Below, in pieces: positions 16,868-25,055 of a DNA stretch of 64,000 nucleotides. Both the position numbers and the translations under genes were made by a program. The notes under the pieces are model-generated. The model ran no database searches. It saw only the letters and a list, made by a program, of their open reading frames with translations, and was not told the origin of the DNA. The stretch is from assembly GCA_014860005.1 (NCBI GenBank), contig JACZKP010000071.1:1-64000 (forward strand), given 5' to 3'. Numbering within the stretch: position 1 is the stretch's first letter; every line of letters starts with the position of its first letter. This DNA is from Verrucomicrobiota bacterium (GTDB taxonomy: Bacteria; Verrucomicrobiota; Verrucomicrobiae; Limisphaerales; UBA11358).

Positions 16868-17371
16868 ATGGAGCAAGTGCTTTTCTACATCTTCGCGTTC
16901 CTGACGCTCGCGTGCGGCGTGCTCGTCGTCGCGAATCCGTTCAGCCGCAACCCCGTCACCAGCGCGATGTTCCTCGTGCTCACGATCATCTCGATGGCGG
17001 GACTGTTCGTCTTGTTGCACGCGTTCTTCCTCGCGGCGGTGCAGGTGCTCGTCTATGCGGGCGCGGTCATGGTGCTGTTTCTGTTTGTCATCATGCTCTT
17101 GGATTTGAAAGAAGAAGAGCGCCGCAAAGTCAAAAAGCTCGGCCTCGTCGCCGGATTGATTTCCGTGGGCGCCATCGTCGCCATCTTCGCACGCTCATTG
17201 TTCGTCACGCAGCCGGGCAAGGATTTGCCCGTGCCGACCGCTGTTGGTGATACCGCCGCGCTTGGCAAGATGCTGTTCACGAATTACCTGTTGCCGTTTG
17301 AAATCGTCTCGCTCCTGCTCCTCGTGGCGATGGTGGGCGTGATTTTGCTCAGCAAAAAGGACCTTAAATGA
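16868..17371 (+). CDS. nuoJ: NADH-quinone oxidoreductase subunit J
   Basis: A 167-residue membrane subunit with five predicted helices, part of the junction between quinone chamber and proton pumps. Visible family features are NPVTSAMFLVL, and LHAFFLAAVQVLVYAGAVMVLFLFVIMLL, which contains the pi-bulge helix. A charged loop (DLKEEERRKVKK) follows. It ends in LLLVAMVGVILLSKKDLK, typical of NuoJ. Confidence 0.95.
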   Translation: MEQVLFYIFAFLTLACGVLVVANPFSRNPVTSAMFLVLTIISMAGLFVLLHAFFLAAVQVLVYAGAVMVLFLFVIMLLDLKEEERRKVKKLGLVAGLISVGAIVAIFARSLFVTQPGKDLPVPTAVGDTAALGKMLFTNYLLPFEIVSLLLLVAMVGVILLSKKDLK

Positions 17372-17376
17372 GAAAC

Positions 17377-17460
17377 GATGATGGAAGATGGAAGATGGAA
17401 GATGGCGTCGAACGCAAGCCGTCTTTGCCATCCTCTATCCACCATCCTCTATCCTCACTG
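17377..17460. repeat. GGAAGATGG direct repeats and CCATCCTCTATCC inverted counterpart
   Basis: The gap between nuoJ and nuoK holds tandem GGAAGATGG units followed by CCATCCTCTATCCACCATCC, which can pair back on them. It is repeat-derived intergenic filler. The nuoK reading frame is open across it but shows no similarity there. Confidence 0.65.
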
Positions 17461-17468
17461 GGAAAAGA

Positions 17469-17774
17469 ATGAATGTAGGCTTGGAACATTACCTGGTCGT
17501 GAGTGCATTGCTCTTTGCGCTCGGTCTGCTCGGCGTCATCACGCGGCGCAACCTGCTCGTGATGTACATGTCGCTGGAGTTGATGCTCAACTCGGCGAAC
17601 CTCGCGCTCGTCTCTTTTTCGCGGTTCAACGACAACCTCAATGGACAGGTGATGGTGTTCTTCATCATCACTGTGGCGGCGGCGGAAGTGGCCGTGGGCC
17701 TCGCACTGATCGTGGCGCTCTACCGCAAACGTCAGACCGCGCACGTCGAAGACCTGACGAGCATGAAACTTTGA
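17469..17774 (+). CDS. nuoK: NADH-quinone oxidoreductase subunit K
   Basis: A 101-residue membrane subunit with three helices, homologous to MrpC of Na+/H+ antiporters. The two conserved glutamates are seen in [13 protein letters not shown] and in [13 protein letters not shown]. The start is the ATG at 17469 (MNVGLEHYL), giving the standard family length; the open frame upstream is repeat sequence. About 400 bases of nested palindromes separate it from nuoL. Confidence 0.96.
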   Translation: MNVGLEHYLVVSALLFALGLLGVITRRNLLVMYMSLELMLNSANLALVSFSRFNDNLNGQVMVFFIITVAAAEVAVGLALIVALYRKRQTAHVEDLTSMKL

Positions 17775-17789
17775 CTATGAAGGGCGAAA

Positions 17790-18170
17790 GAATTCAGCGC
17801 AAAGACGCAGCGCGGCAGAGCCGCAACCAAACCCACGCCGCCCGACTTAACGCAGAGGGCGCAAAGCGATTCACCTCGGCGTTCCTCTGCGCCAACCTCC
17901 GCGTCCTCTGCGTTAAAAAATCTTCTCAGAATTGCGCGATGGTGGGAGATAGCACTGCAAAGACACAAAGACGCAAAGGGAATTGCTGTGGGGAGCGCCC
18001 GCGGCCCGCGGGCCGGTTCGGGCGGCCCGCCCAAACCTACGTCCAACCATTTTTGTTTGAAGCGGCGCGAAGAGAAATCAGTTCAACGAAGTTTTTGGCG
18101 GGCCGCCAAAAACTGCCCGCCAGCGGCGTGCGCTCCCCGCGCCTTTGCGCCTTTACGCCTTTGCTTTAGG
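17790..18170. repeat. Nested palindromic repeat block between nuoK and nuoL
   Basis: Several inverted repeats are stacked. TTAACGCAGAGGGCGC...CCTCTGCGTTAA spans 17847-17917. Outer arms TGCAAAGACACAAAGACGC and GCGCCTTTACGCCTTTGC run from about 17953 to 18165. Inside those is a second family whose arms read GGGGAGCGCCCGC and GCGTGCGCTCCCC (about 17990-18138), and within that a small hairpin TTTTTGGCGGGCCGCCAAAAA at 18092-18112. No gene is supported here. Confidence 0.88.
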
Positions 18171-18177
18171 AACCCGG

Positions 18178-20103
18178 ATGAAACTCGAAGCGTTAATCTG
18201 GCTGATCCTGTTCCTGCCGCTGCTCGCGGCGGGCATCATCACGCTGTTCACCCTGCGCAACAAGGCGGTCAGCGCCACGCTGTCCATCGGCGCGGTGGTC
18301 GCTGGCTTCGTCCTCTCACTTGCGGTCATCAAGTTCGGCGGCTGGGAAGCGCGCGAACTTTCGGTCAACTGGCTGTCCATCGGCGGGCTGAACGTGGACT
18401 TCGGCCTCAAGCTGGATTCGTTGAGCCTGATGATGCTGCTTATCGTCACCGGGGTGGGCGGCGCCATTCACATCTACTCGCTGGGCTACATGCGCGACGA
18501 TCCGGGCTTCTCGCGATTCTATGCATGCATGAGCCTGTTCACGTTTTCGATGCTTGGCATCGTGCTCTCGAACAATTTCCTCCAGATGTTCATCTTCTGG
18601 GAACTCGTCGGTGTTTCCTCCTACCTGCTCATCGGGTTCTGGTTTGAAAAAGCCAGCGCGGCGGACGCGGCGAAGAAGGCGTTCATCACGAACCGGCTGG
18701 GTGATTTCGGATTCATGCTGGGAATTCTGATCATCTTCACCACGCTTGGCTCTCTGAATTTCACGATGCTTGAGTCGGCCAATGTCATTGCGACTTTGGG
18801 CGGAATGGCGACGCTTGGCGGGTTGTTGATCTTCTGCGGTGCGATGGGCAAGTCCGCCCAATTCCCGCTGCACGTCTGGTTGCCCGACGCGATGGAAGGC
18901 CCAACGCCCGTCAGCGCGCTCATCCACGCCGCGACGATGGTGGCTGCTGGGGTTTACATGCTTTGCCGCGTGTTCTTCATCTTCACGCCGGACGCGCTGG
19001 CCGTCATCGCGTGGATCGGGGGCATCACCGCGTTGCTCGCCGCGCTCATTGCCATCCAGCAAAACGACATCAAGCGCATCCTCGCCTACTCGACGCTGTC
19101 GCAACTCGGCTACATGGTCATGGCCGTTGGCTTGACCGCGCCGGAAGCAGGCATGTTCCATCTGACTACACACGCTTTCTTCAAGGCGCTGCTGTTCCTC
19201 GGGGCAGGTTCAGTCATCATCGCGTTGCACCATGAGCAAGACATCTGGAAGATGGGCGGTCTGCGCAAGAAAATGCCGGTGACGTTCTGGACGTTCATGG
19301 TCGGCACGTTGGCGCTCGCGGGCGTCTGGCCATTGAGTGGATTCTTCAGCAAGGACGCCATCCTCGCCGCTGCGCACGAACACAACCTGCTGCTGTTCAT
19401 TCTGGGCGTGGCCGTGGCGGCGTTGACTACATTCTACATGTTCCGGCTCGTGTTCGTGGCGTTTCTTGGTGAGCGTAGGACAGGCGTCGCGCCTGTCTCT
19501 GACTCCAAGGAAACCGCTCAGGCGGGACATGAAAGATTGAGACAGGCGCGACGCCTGTCCCACGAACCGCATGAATCGCCTGGCGTGGTCATCTGGCCCT
19601 TGCGAATTCTCGCGGTGGCCAGCGTTGTCGGCGGAGTGATCGGCATCGAAGCGCTCTTCGGCGGGATGTTCAAGCCGGACGCCGAACATCCGCACGGCTT
19701 GCTGGCGCAACTGGTTTATCCATTCCAACACGCGCCCGTGGCAGCTTTGAGCGGATTGGCGGCGTTTGCAGTTGGTTTGTTCGCCGCGTGGAAATTTTAC
19801 GCGAACGCCAAGTCTGATCCATTACCTGAGAAACTCGGTGCGCTGTCCCGGGCCATGCGTAACCGCTTTTACTTCGACGAGATATACGAAGCCACAGTCA
19901 TCCGCATCCACGACGCCATCGCCGCGATCTCCGACTGGATTGACCGCTGGATTGTGGAGGGCTTTTGCATCGGCCTCGTGCGCGGCGGAACGGATTTGAC
20001 GGGCCGCGCGTTGCGCCTGGTCCAGACCGGCAACCTCCAGACCTACGCCTTCCTGTTCGTGCTCGGCGTGGCCGTGGTGCTGTGGTTCGTGCTTGGAAAA
20101 TGA
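18178..20103 (+). CDS. nuoL: NADH-quinone oxidoreductase subunit L, with an in-frame palindromic insert
   Basis: A 641-residue antiporter-like proton-pumping subunit. Landmarks: MLLIVTGVGGAIHIYSLGYM, FWELVGVSSYLLIGFW with the conserved Glu, FPLHVWLPDAMEGPTPVSALIHAATMVAAG, and KRILAYSTLSQLGYM. The lateral helix region and C-terminus (AYLFVLGVAVVLWFVLG-like) are present. The start is the ATG at 18178. Residues about 433-462 (RRTGVAPVSDS...RQARRLSHEP) come from a palindromic repeat inserted in a loop before HESPGVVIWPLRIL. The family normally has a His-rich loop here, so the insertion is probably tolerated. Confidence 0.95.
   Translation: MKLEALIWLILFLPLLAAGIITLFTLRNKAVSATLSIGAVVAGFVLSLAVIKFGGWEARELSVNWLSIGGLNVDFGLKLDSLSLMMLLIVTGVGGAIHIYSLGYMRDDPGFSRFYACMSLFTFSMLGIVLSNNFLQMFIFWELVGVSSYLLIGFWFEKASAADAAKKAFITNRLGDFGFMLGILIIFTTLGSLNFTMLESANVIATLGGMATLGGLLIFCGAMGKSAQFPLHVWLPDAMEGPTPVSALIHAATMVAAGVYMLCRVFFIFTPDALAVIAWIGGITALLAALIAIQQNDIKRILAYSTLSQLGYMVMAVGLTAPEAGMFHLTTHAFFKALLFLGAGSVIIALHHEQDIWKMGGLRKKMPVTFWTFMVGTLALAGVWPLSGFFSKDAILAAAHEHNLLLFILGVAVAALTTFYMFRLVFVAFLGERRTGVAPVSDSKETAQAGHERLRQARRLSHEPHESPGVVIWPLRILAVASVVGGVIGIEALFGGMFKPDAEHPHGLLAQLVYPFQHAPVAALSGLAAFAVGLFAAWKFYANAKSDPLPEKLGALSRAMRNRFYFDEIYEATVIRIHDAIAAISDWIDRWIVEGFCIGLVRGGTDLTGRALRLVQTGNLQTYAFLFVLGVAVVLWFVLGK
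19473..19564. repeat. GGACAGGCGTCGCGCCTGTC-family palindrome inside nuoL
   Basis: The arm 19473-19499 is repeated inverted at 19539-19564 with one mismatch. It is the same family as in nuoG and at 4912-5052 but is read in another codon phase, giving TGVAPVS from the left arm and RQARRLS from the right arm. The reading frame of nuoL continues through it. Confidence 0.9.
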
Positions 20104-20113
20104 CGATGAAGTT

Positions 20114-20203
20114 TCAACGCAAAGACGCAAAGGCGCAAGGGCGCAATGAGGGGAGAATTTGCTTTTCCTTAGCGTCTTTGCGTCTTTGCGTCTTTGCGTT
20201 AAA
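20114..20203. repeat. CAACGCAAAGACGCAAAG palindrome after nuoL
   Basis: The left arm (20114-20145) and right arm (20169-20203, GCGTCTTTGCGTCTTTGCGTT) are inverted copies with a short loop. It lies between nuoL and the GxxExxY gene. Confidence 0.9.
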
Positions 20204-20227
20204 TGAGTTTAGGAAAGGTGGTCTGGC

Positions 20228-20665
20228 ATGACCGAGAACGAAATTGCCAGGGTCGTTGTGGACGCCGTGATTGAAGTGCATCGAGAACTCGGCGGGCCGG
20301 GATTACTGGAAGTTGTTTACGAGGAAGCGCTGGCGGAAGAGTTGCGGCTGCGCGGGTTGAAGGTGGAGCGGCAACTTCCAGTTCGGATCAACTACAAGGG
20401 CCGCATTCTGAGTAAACCGCTCCGGCTCGATATGAAAGTTGAAGGCTTGGTCCTCGTGGATAACAAAGCCGTTACGGAGTGGAATCCCATTTTTGAAGCG
20501 CAGATGCTGACGTATCTGCGACTGACGAAGCTCAAGCTGGGTTTGGTCATCAACTTTGGTGAGCAGTTTGTTAGGAACGGAGTCCATCGGGTGGTGAATG
20601 GATTGCCTGAAGACACGGATTTCAACGCAAAGACGCAAAGGCGCAAAGACGCGGAGGAGAAATGA
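20228..20665 (+). CDS. GxxExxY protein, PD-(D/E)XK nuclease-like
   Basis: A 145-residue protein of the GxxExxY family (PDDEXK_3-type fold). The naming motif is present as GLLEVVYEEAL. The likely nuclease core follows: LRLDMKVEGLVLVDNKAV gives Asp and then Asp-x-Lys at the expected spacing, though no activity is proven for the family. The start ATG at 20228 is preceded by a strong AGGAAAGGTGG. The last residues, FNAKTQRRKDAEEK, are encoded by the dispersed AACGCAAAGACGCAAAGG repeat, and another copy lies just upstream. The gene is thus framed by repeats. It may have arrived with them and could act on them. Confidence 0.85.
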   Translation: MTENEIARVVVDAVIEVHRELGGPGLLEVVYEEALAEELRLRGLKVERQLPVRINYKGRILSKPLRLDMKVEGLVLVDNKAVTEWNPIFEAQMLTYLRLTKLKLGLVINFGEQFVRNGVHRVVNGLPEDTDFNAKTQRRKDAEEK

Positions 20666-21090
20666 AGAAAAGTTTCTCAGATAGCTTGATAGCTTTACTG
20701 GCGTTCTTTGCCTTGCTGCTGGCGATTCTTTTGGGTTGGCAGTCGTGGAATCATGCCCGCTTGAAGATTGAAGTGGCGTTTGCAGAAGAACAGACGCGAA
20801 TCTTTGAACAAATGCGCCAGCAGGCAATTGGGGACAGTGCTTCTGGCGTGGCTGAATCGCTCGCGTATGTGGTGAACTATTACCCATCCGGCACAAAGCA
20901 ACGTGAAGGTTCACGGTTAGACAGTGTGGTGGAACGAATGAGGAGTTGCGCGATTCGTGACATCATTGCGCAGCTCCGCCAGAAAACCGGAGAGGACCTG
21001 GGCGAGAAACCCGAAGCTTGGATTGAAAAGCATGCAAATACGAAATGATCTTCCTTTGCGCCTTTGCGTCTTTGCGCCTTTGCGTTAAAA
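20621..21090. repeat. Split palindromic repeat enclosing a small gene
   Basis: The left arm at 20621-20659 (CAACGCAAAGACGCAAAGG...) and the right arm at about 21051-21090 (CCTTTGCGTCTTTGCGCC...TTAAAA) are inverted copies of one family. Elsewhere in the window the arms are tens of bases apart. Here they enclose a complete 387-base gene, so the element looks like a cargo-carrying version. Confidence 0.8.
20662..21048 (+). CDS. Small membrane-anchored protein enclosed by repeat arms
   Basis: A 128-residue protein of unknown function. One N-terminal transmembrane helix (LIALLAFFALLLAILLGW) is followed by a largely helical, charged part (FAEEQTRIFEQMRQQA, VVERMRSCAIRDIIAQLRQKT). It overlaps the end of the GxxExxY gene by four bases (ATGA) and stops just before the right repeat arm, so translation is probably coupled. 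No catalytic motif is visible. Its placement between inverted repeat arms suggests it moved with the repeat rather than belonging to complex I. Confidence 0.65.
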   Translation: MKKSFSDSLIALLAFFALLLAILLGWQSWNHARLKIEVAFAEEQTRIFEQMRQQAIGDSASGVAESLAYVVNYYPSGTKQREGSRLDSVVERMRSCAIRDIIAQLRQKTGEDLGEKPEAWIEKHANTK

Positions 21091-21093
21091 ATA

Positions 21094-22635
21094 ATGACAA
21101 CCCTAACGCTAATTTTCTTGCTCCCGTTGCTCGCGGCAATTGCGCTGGCGTTTGTGCCGCGCAGCTTTGCCGTCATCATGCGCGCCGTGGCGGTGGGCGT
21201 GACGTTTGTCACGATGCTGCTTGGGGTGCTCATGTTCTGGCAGTTCAATGGCGCGGCGGCGGATGCCAATGGCTACAAGTTTGTCAGCACGATTCCCTGG
21301 CTGGGCGCGGAATCGCTGGGCATCGTCTGCAAAATGGGCGTGGATGGCTTGAACGTCGGGCTCGTCTTGATGGGTGCGATCGTGGCGTTTGCGGCGGCGT
21401 GCTGCTCATTTGAGATCAAGACGCGCGAGAAGGAGTTTTACATCCTACTGCTCGTGATGACGGGCGGCATTCTCGGCGCGTTCATGTCGCTCGACCTGTT
21501 TTTCTTCTACTTCTTCCACGAACTCGCGCTCGTGCCGACGTTCATCATGATCGGCGTGTGGGGGCGTGGGGAGAAAAAGAACTACGCCACGTTTCAGATC
21601 ACGCTCTATCTGAGCGTCGGTGCGTTCCTCGCACTGATCGGCCTTATCGCGCTTTACCTGCAAGTCCCAGCAGACGTCCGCACGTTCGACATCCCGACCC
21701 TGACGAAGTATTTCGCCGAGAACACGATGGCGGCGAGCGCGCAGAATTTCATCTTCCCGCTGTTGTTATTCGGATTCGGAATCCTTGTTTCGCTCTGGCC
21801 GTTCCATTCGTGGGCGGCGCTGGGCTACGGTTCGGCGCCGAGCGCGACGGCGATGTTGCACGCGGGCGTGCTGAAGAAGTTCGGGCTTTACGGTTTGATC
21901 CGCGTGGCATTGCCGATGATGCCGGATGCGGCGCAAAGCTGGATGCAGATTCTCGCGTGGCTCTGCCTGGGCAACATTCTTTACGTCGGTTGGGTGACGA
22001 TGCGGCAGAAGGATTTGAACCTGCTCATCGGCAATTCCAGCGTGGCGCACATGGGCTTTATCTTCCTTGGCATCGCGAGCTTGAATCTCATCGGCGTCAC
22101 CGGCGCGGTGGTCATCATGGTCGCGCACGGCTTCCTCGCGGCACTGACATTCGGCTTGAGCGGCTACATCTACAACCAGACCGGCACGCTCGAAATGAGT
22201 GAGTTGGGCGGACTGGCGAAGAAGCTGCGCTTCATTGGCGTGGCGCTCACCATGGCGGCGCTGGCCGGCTGTGGTCTGCCGGGATTCTTGAATTTCGTCG
22301 GCGAAGTCACGGTGTTCTTCGGCGCGTGGCAGGTGCCGGCGTTGCGCGTAGTGACGGTGCTGGCGGTTTGGGGGGCGTTGATCATTGGGGCGGTCTATAT
22401 GCTGCGGGCCGTGCGGGGGGTGCTGCATGGGAGCTATCGGACGCAAACGACGGATGCGGTGGATGCCAATGCTTGGCGGCGCGTGCCTTACCTGGTGCTG
22501 CTGGCGAGTCTGCTGGTGTTTGGATTCTTCCCGCGCCTGCTGACGGACAAGGTCAAGCCGGTGACAGAGCAGATTGTGAAGATGGCAACGGCGAAGCCAG
22601 TGGCGGGAACAGCCGTGGTAGCGGTCGAAAAGTAA
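21094..22635 (+). CDS. nuoM: NADH-quinone oxidoreductase subunit M
   Basis: A 513-residue antiporter-like membrane subunit. Conserved features include FFFYFFHELALVPTFIMIG with the key Glu, LWPFHSWAALGYGSAPSA (family: FPFHTWLPDAHxEAP, here diverged at the end), LKKFGLYGLIRVALP and LIGNSSVAHMGFI. The start is the ATG at 21094, directly after the right arm of a palindromic repeat; the upstream open frame is repeat-encoded. The loop normally reading PDAHTEAPTAGS is unusual here (GYGSAPSATAM) but the helix layout is intact. Confidence 0.95.
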   Translation: MTTLTLIFLLPLLAAIALAFVPRSFAVIMRAVAVGVTFVTMLLGVLMFWQFNGAAADANGYKFVSTIPWLGAESLGIVCKMGVDGLNVGLVLMGAIVAFAAACCSFEIKTREKEFYILLLVMTGGILGAFMSLDLFFFYFFHELALVPTFIMIGVWGRGEKKNYATFQITLYLSVGAFLALIGLIALYLQVPADVRTFDIPTLTKYFAENTMAASAQNFIFPLLLFGFGILVSLWPFHSWAALGYGSAPSATAMLHAGVLKKFGLYGLIRVALPMMPDAAQSWMQILAWLCLGNILYVGWVTMRQKDLNLLIGNSSVAHMGFIFLGIASLNLIGVTGAVVIMVAHGFLAALTFGLSGYIYNQTGTLEMSELGGLAKKLRFIGVALTMAALAGCGLPGFLNFVGEVTVFFGAWQVPALRVVTVLAVWGALIIGAVYMLRAVRGVLHGSYRTQTTDAVDANAWRRVPYLVLLASLLVFGFFPRLLTDKVKPVTEQIVKMATAKPVAGTAVVAVEK

Positions 22636-22684
22636 TGAAACCCACAACGTGTAAATTTGGCCTCGTACAGGCGGAAGGCAGTAG

Positions 22685-22836
22685 CCCAGGGCTTAAGTCC
22701 TGGGTTAGCACGTCAAACGAACTCAAGCCGCGAAGTGGCGAAAGGAACATTCTGCCGCCCCGATGGGGCTTGCTAGATTTTTGTTCGTCGTCCCAAGGCT
22801 CAAGCCTTGGGCTATCATCGGTCGTCCCTGCGGGAC
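22685..22836. repeat. Cluster of four short palindromes between nuoM and nuoN
   Basis: CCCAGGGCTTAAGTCCTGGG (22685-22704), GCCCCGATGGGGC (22757-22769), CCCAAGGCTCAAGCCTTGGG (22792-22811) and GTCCCTGCGGGAC (22824-22836) each form a hairpin. The first and third belong to one family. They fill the whole nuoM-nuoN gap. Confidence 0.85.
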
Positions 22837-22846
22837 TTTCATTTGC

Positions 22847-24301
22847 ATGAACCTTTCCTTGATCTCATTGGAAATGTCTGTGGTGGCGCTGGGAATTCTG
22901 GTGCTGCTGGCGGACCTCTGGCTGCCGGCCGAACGCAAGAAGATGCTTGGCTACGCCGCCGCAGCCGTGCTCGGGTTGTTGTTTCTTAACACGTTTACCA
23001 GCCATTGCAGTTGCGCTTCGATTGGTGAGTCGGCTTTCGGTGGAATGTTTGTCCAGGATGGCTTGTCGGTGTTCTTTAAGCGCTTCTTCCTGCTGGCGGC
23101 CGTGCTGGTGTTGGTGCTGGCAGTGGAGTTTTCGGATCGGATTGCCACGGGAGTTTCGGAGTATTATTCGCTCATCGTGTTCGCGCTGGCGGGGATGTTG
23201 TTCGCCGCTTCGGCAAATGACTTTGCGATGCTATTCGTCTCCATCGAACTCATCACGATCACATTCTATGTGCTGACGAGTTTCACGCGGGGCAAAGTCG
23301 TGGCGTTGGAGGCCGGGGTGAAATATCTCATCCTTGGCGCGCTGGCGTCGGCGTTCATGATTTACGGCATTGCGCTGGTGTGGGGCACGAGCGGGCAGTT
23401 CAACTTTAACGAGTTGGCGGCAGTTGCCGGAGGCTTCACGGACAACAAAGTGTTTCTGTTCGGGGTGTTGTTTATTCTCGTCGGGTTGGGCTTCAAGATC
23501 GCGGCGTTCCCGCTTCAGATGTGGACGCCGGATGTTTACCAGGGCGCGCCGACGCCGACGACGGCGTTTCTGGCGGTGGGCTCAAAAGCAGCGGGGTTTG
23601 TGCTGCTGCTGCGTTTTCTGTTCTCGGCGATTCCCGAAGTGACGGCGCAGTGGGCGAATCTGTTGATCGTGATTTCGGCGGTAACGATTCTGTACGGTAA
23701 TTTGTGCGCGATACCACAGCGCAATCTGAAGCGGTTGCTTGGTTACTCGAGCATCGCGCACGCGGGCTATCTGCTGCTGGGAGTGGCGGCGTTGACGAGT
23801 GCCGGTCAGTCGGCGGTGCTTTACTATCTGGGCGGTTACCTGTTCACGACGGTAGCGGCGTTCGTGGTGATTGCGCTGGTGCTGCGGCACCTGGATTCGG
23901 AGGACATCAGCGGTCTGGCGGGTTTGAACCAGCGTTCGCCGCTGCTCGCAGCCACCCTGACACTGGCGATGGTGTCGCTGGCGGGTCTTCCGCCACTGGC
24001 GGGTTTCTTCGGAAAGTTTCTTTTGCTTAAGGCAGTCATCGAGCAGGGCGCGGTGAATCCCGGTTACTATTGTCTCGCCTTTACGGCGCTCGTGGGGGTG
24101 GTCATTTCCATTTACTATTACTTTGGCGTAGTGCGCGCGATTTACTGGAGCCAGGAGGCGGCGGACCTTTCACCGATCCGAATGTCACGGCCCATTCAAT
24201 GCGCGATCGGCGTTTGCATCGCCGGCATGTTCTGGCTCGGGCTGTTTCCGGGCACGGTCTTGAATCTGGCGGACGACGCGGTCAGACTTCTGAAGCTGTA
24301 A
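22847..24301 (+). CDS. nuoN: NADH-quinone oxidoreductase subunit N
   Basis: A 484-residue antiporter-like subunit and the last gene of the nuo locus. Landmarks are DFAMLFVSIELITITFYVL with the conserved Glu, LEAGVKYLILGALASAFMIYG, FPLQMWTPDVYQGAPTPTTAFL, NLKRLLGYSSIAHAGYLL, and LAGLPPLAGFFGKFLLLKA. The start is the ATG at 22847 just after a palindrome. It runs convergently into a HAD phosphatase gene with a gap of only five bases, and no clear terminator hairpin is visible there. Confidence 0.96.
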   Translation: MNLSLISLEMSVVALGILVLLADLWLPAERKKMLGYAAAAVLGLLFLNTFTSHCSCASIGESAFGGMFVQDGLSVFFKRFFLLAAVLVLVLAVEFSDRIATGVSEYYSLIVFALAGMLFAASANDFAMLFVSIELITITFYVLTSFTRGKVVALEAGVKYLILGALASAFMIYGIALVWGTSGQFNFNELAAVAGGFTDNKVFLFGVLFILVGLGFKIAAFPLQMWTPDVYQGAPTPTTAFLAVGSKAAGFVLLLRFLFSAIPEVTAQWANLLIVISAVTILYGNLCAIPQRNLKRLLGYSSIAHAGYLLLGVAALTSAGQSAVLYYLGGYLFTTVAAFVVIALVLRHLDSEDISGLAGLNQRSPLLAATLTLAMVSLAGLPPLAGFFGKFLLLKAVIEQGAVNPGYYCLAFTALVGVVISIYYYFGVVRAIYWSQEAADLSPIRMSRPIQCAIGVCIAGMFWLGLFPGTVLNLADDAVRLLKL

Positions 24302-24306
24302 TCGTT

Positions 24307-24858
24307 TTAGCGAGACCGCGACTGAAGAATCCAATCCGCCGCCGCCGGCAGATTGTCAACCACCACGGCACGACTGACCGGTCCAGGGTATTTCCGTTCC
24401 TGTTCCGCACCGTAACCCGTGCGCACCAGGAGGCATTGATTGACCCCCGCGTTCCAGCCACACTCCAGGTCAATCAACTTGTCGCCGATCATGTAGCTCC
24501 GCGCCAGGTCGAGGCCAAATTCATCGCGCGCCTCGAACAGAAATTGCGGCGAAGGTTTGCGACCGCGGCTGGGTTGCTCCGGGGCTTCAGGCGCGAGGTA
24601 GATTTTCTGGAAGTTGACACCCTGCCGGCCAAATTCCCGCACGACGCGGGCGTTGACGGCTTCCACATCAGCCAACGTGAAGTAGCCGCGCCCCACGCCA
24701 GACTGGTTCGTCACAATGATGAGTTTGAATCCGGCCTGCTGCAATCGGTGCAGAGCAGTCATGGCGCCGGGGAGCACGATGACTTGATCCGGGTCGCACA
24801 GGTAGTCCTTTTCCTGAATCAGAGTGCCGTCGCGATCCAGGAACACAGCCATATTCAT
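24307..24858 (-). CDS. HAD-IIIA phosphatase, GmhB/HisB-N type
   Basis: A 183-residue member of the histidinol-phosphate / heptose-1,7-bisphosphate phosphatase family. The HAD motifs are complete: AVFLDRDGTL (nucleophile Asp-x-Asp), IIVTNQSGVG, RKPSP, and YMIGDKLIDLECG. The start used is the ATG at 24858; upstream open codons lack similarity. GmhB enzymes normally have a Cys/His zinc loop before RKP (like CPH...CDCRKP). Here that stretch reads YLAPEAPEQPSRGRKPSP with no Cys, so this copy has lost the zinc site. The role may be heptose or other sugar-bisphosphate dephosphorylation; substrate is uncertain. Confidence 0.85.
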   Translation of the reverse strand: MNMAVFLDRDGTLIQEKDYLCDPDQVIVLPGAMTALHRLQQAGFKLIIVTNQSGVGRGYFTLADVEAVNARVVREFGRQGVNFQKIYLAPEAPEQPSRGRKPSPQFLFEARDEFGLDLARSYMIGDKLIDLECGWNAGVNQCLLVRTGYGAEQERKYPGPVSRAVVVDNLPAAADWILQSRSR

Positions 24859-25055
24859 GTCGCTGGAGATTGTCACGGAGCGTTCCTGGGAAGCAAAACC
24901 AAAAAGGCCTTTTGCCAAATGAACTGCCCGGTTGCCGCCACGAACGGCGACGATGGCAGGATGCGGGAGTAATCGTTTTTCCACCTTGAAATCACTGGCG
25001 GCGACACTGAAGATGCCGCCGAAACTCAATTTACCGGTGGACGAAAGGACATGCC

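Noticed and set aside
17377..18170. Possible CRISPR array from short repeated units
   Set aside because: Units are inverted and of several families, with no regular spacers and no cas genes.
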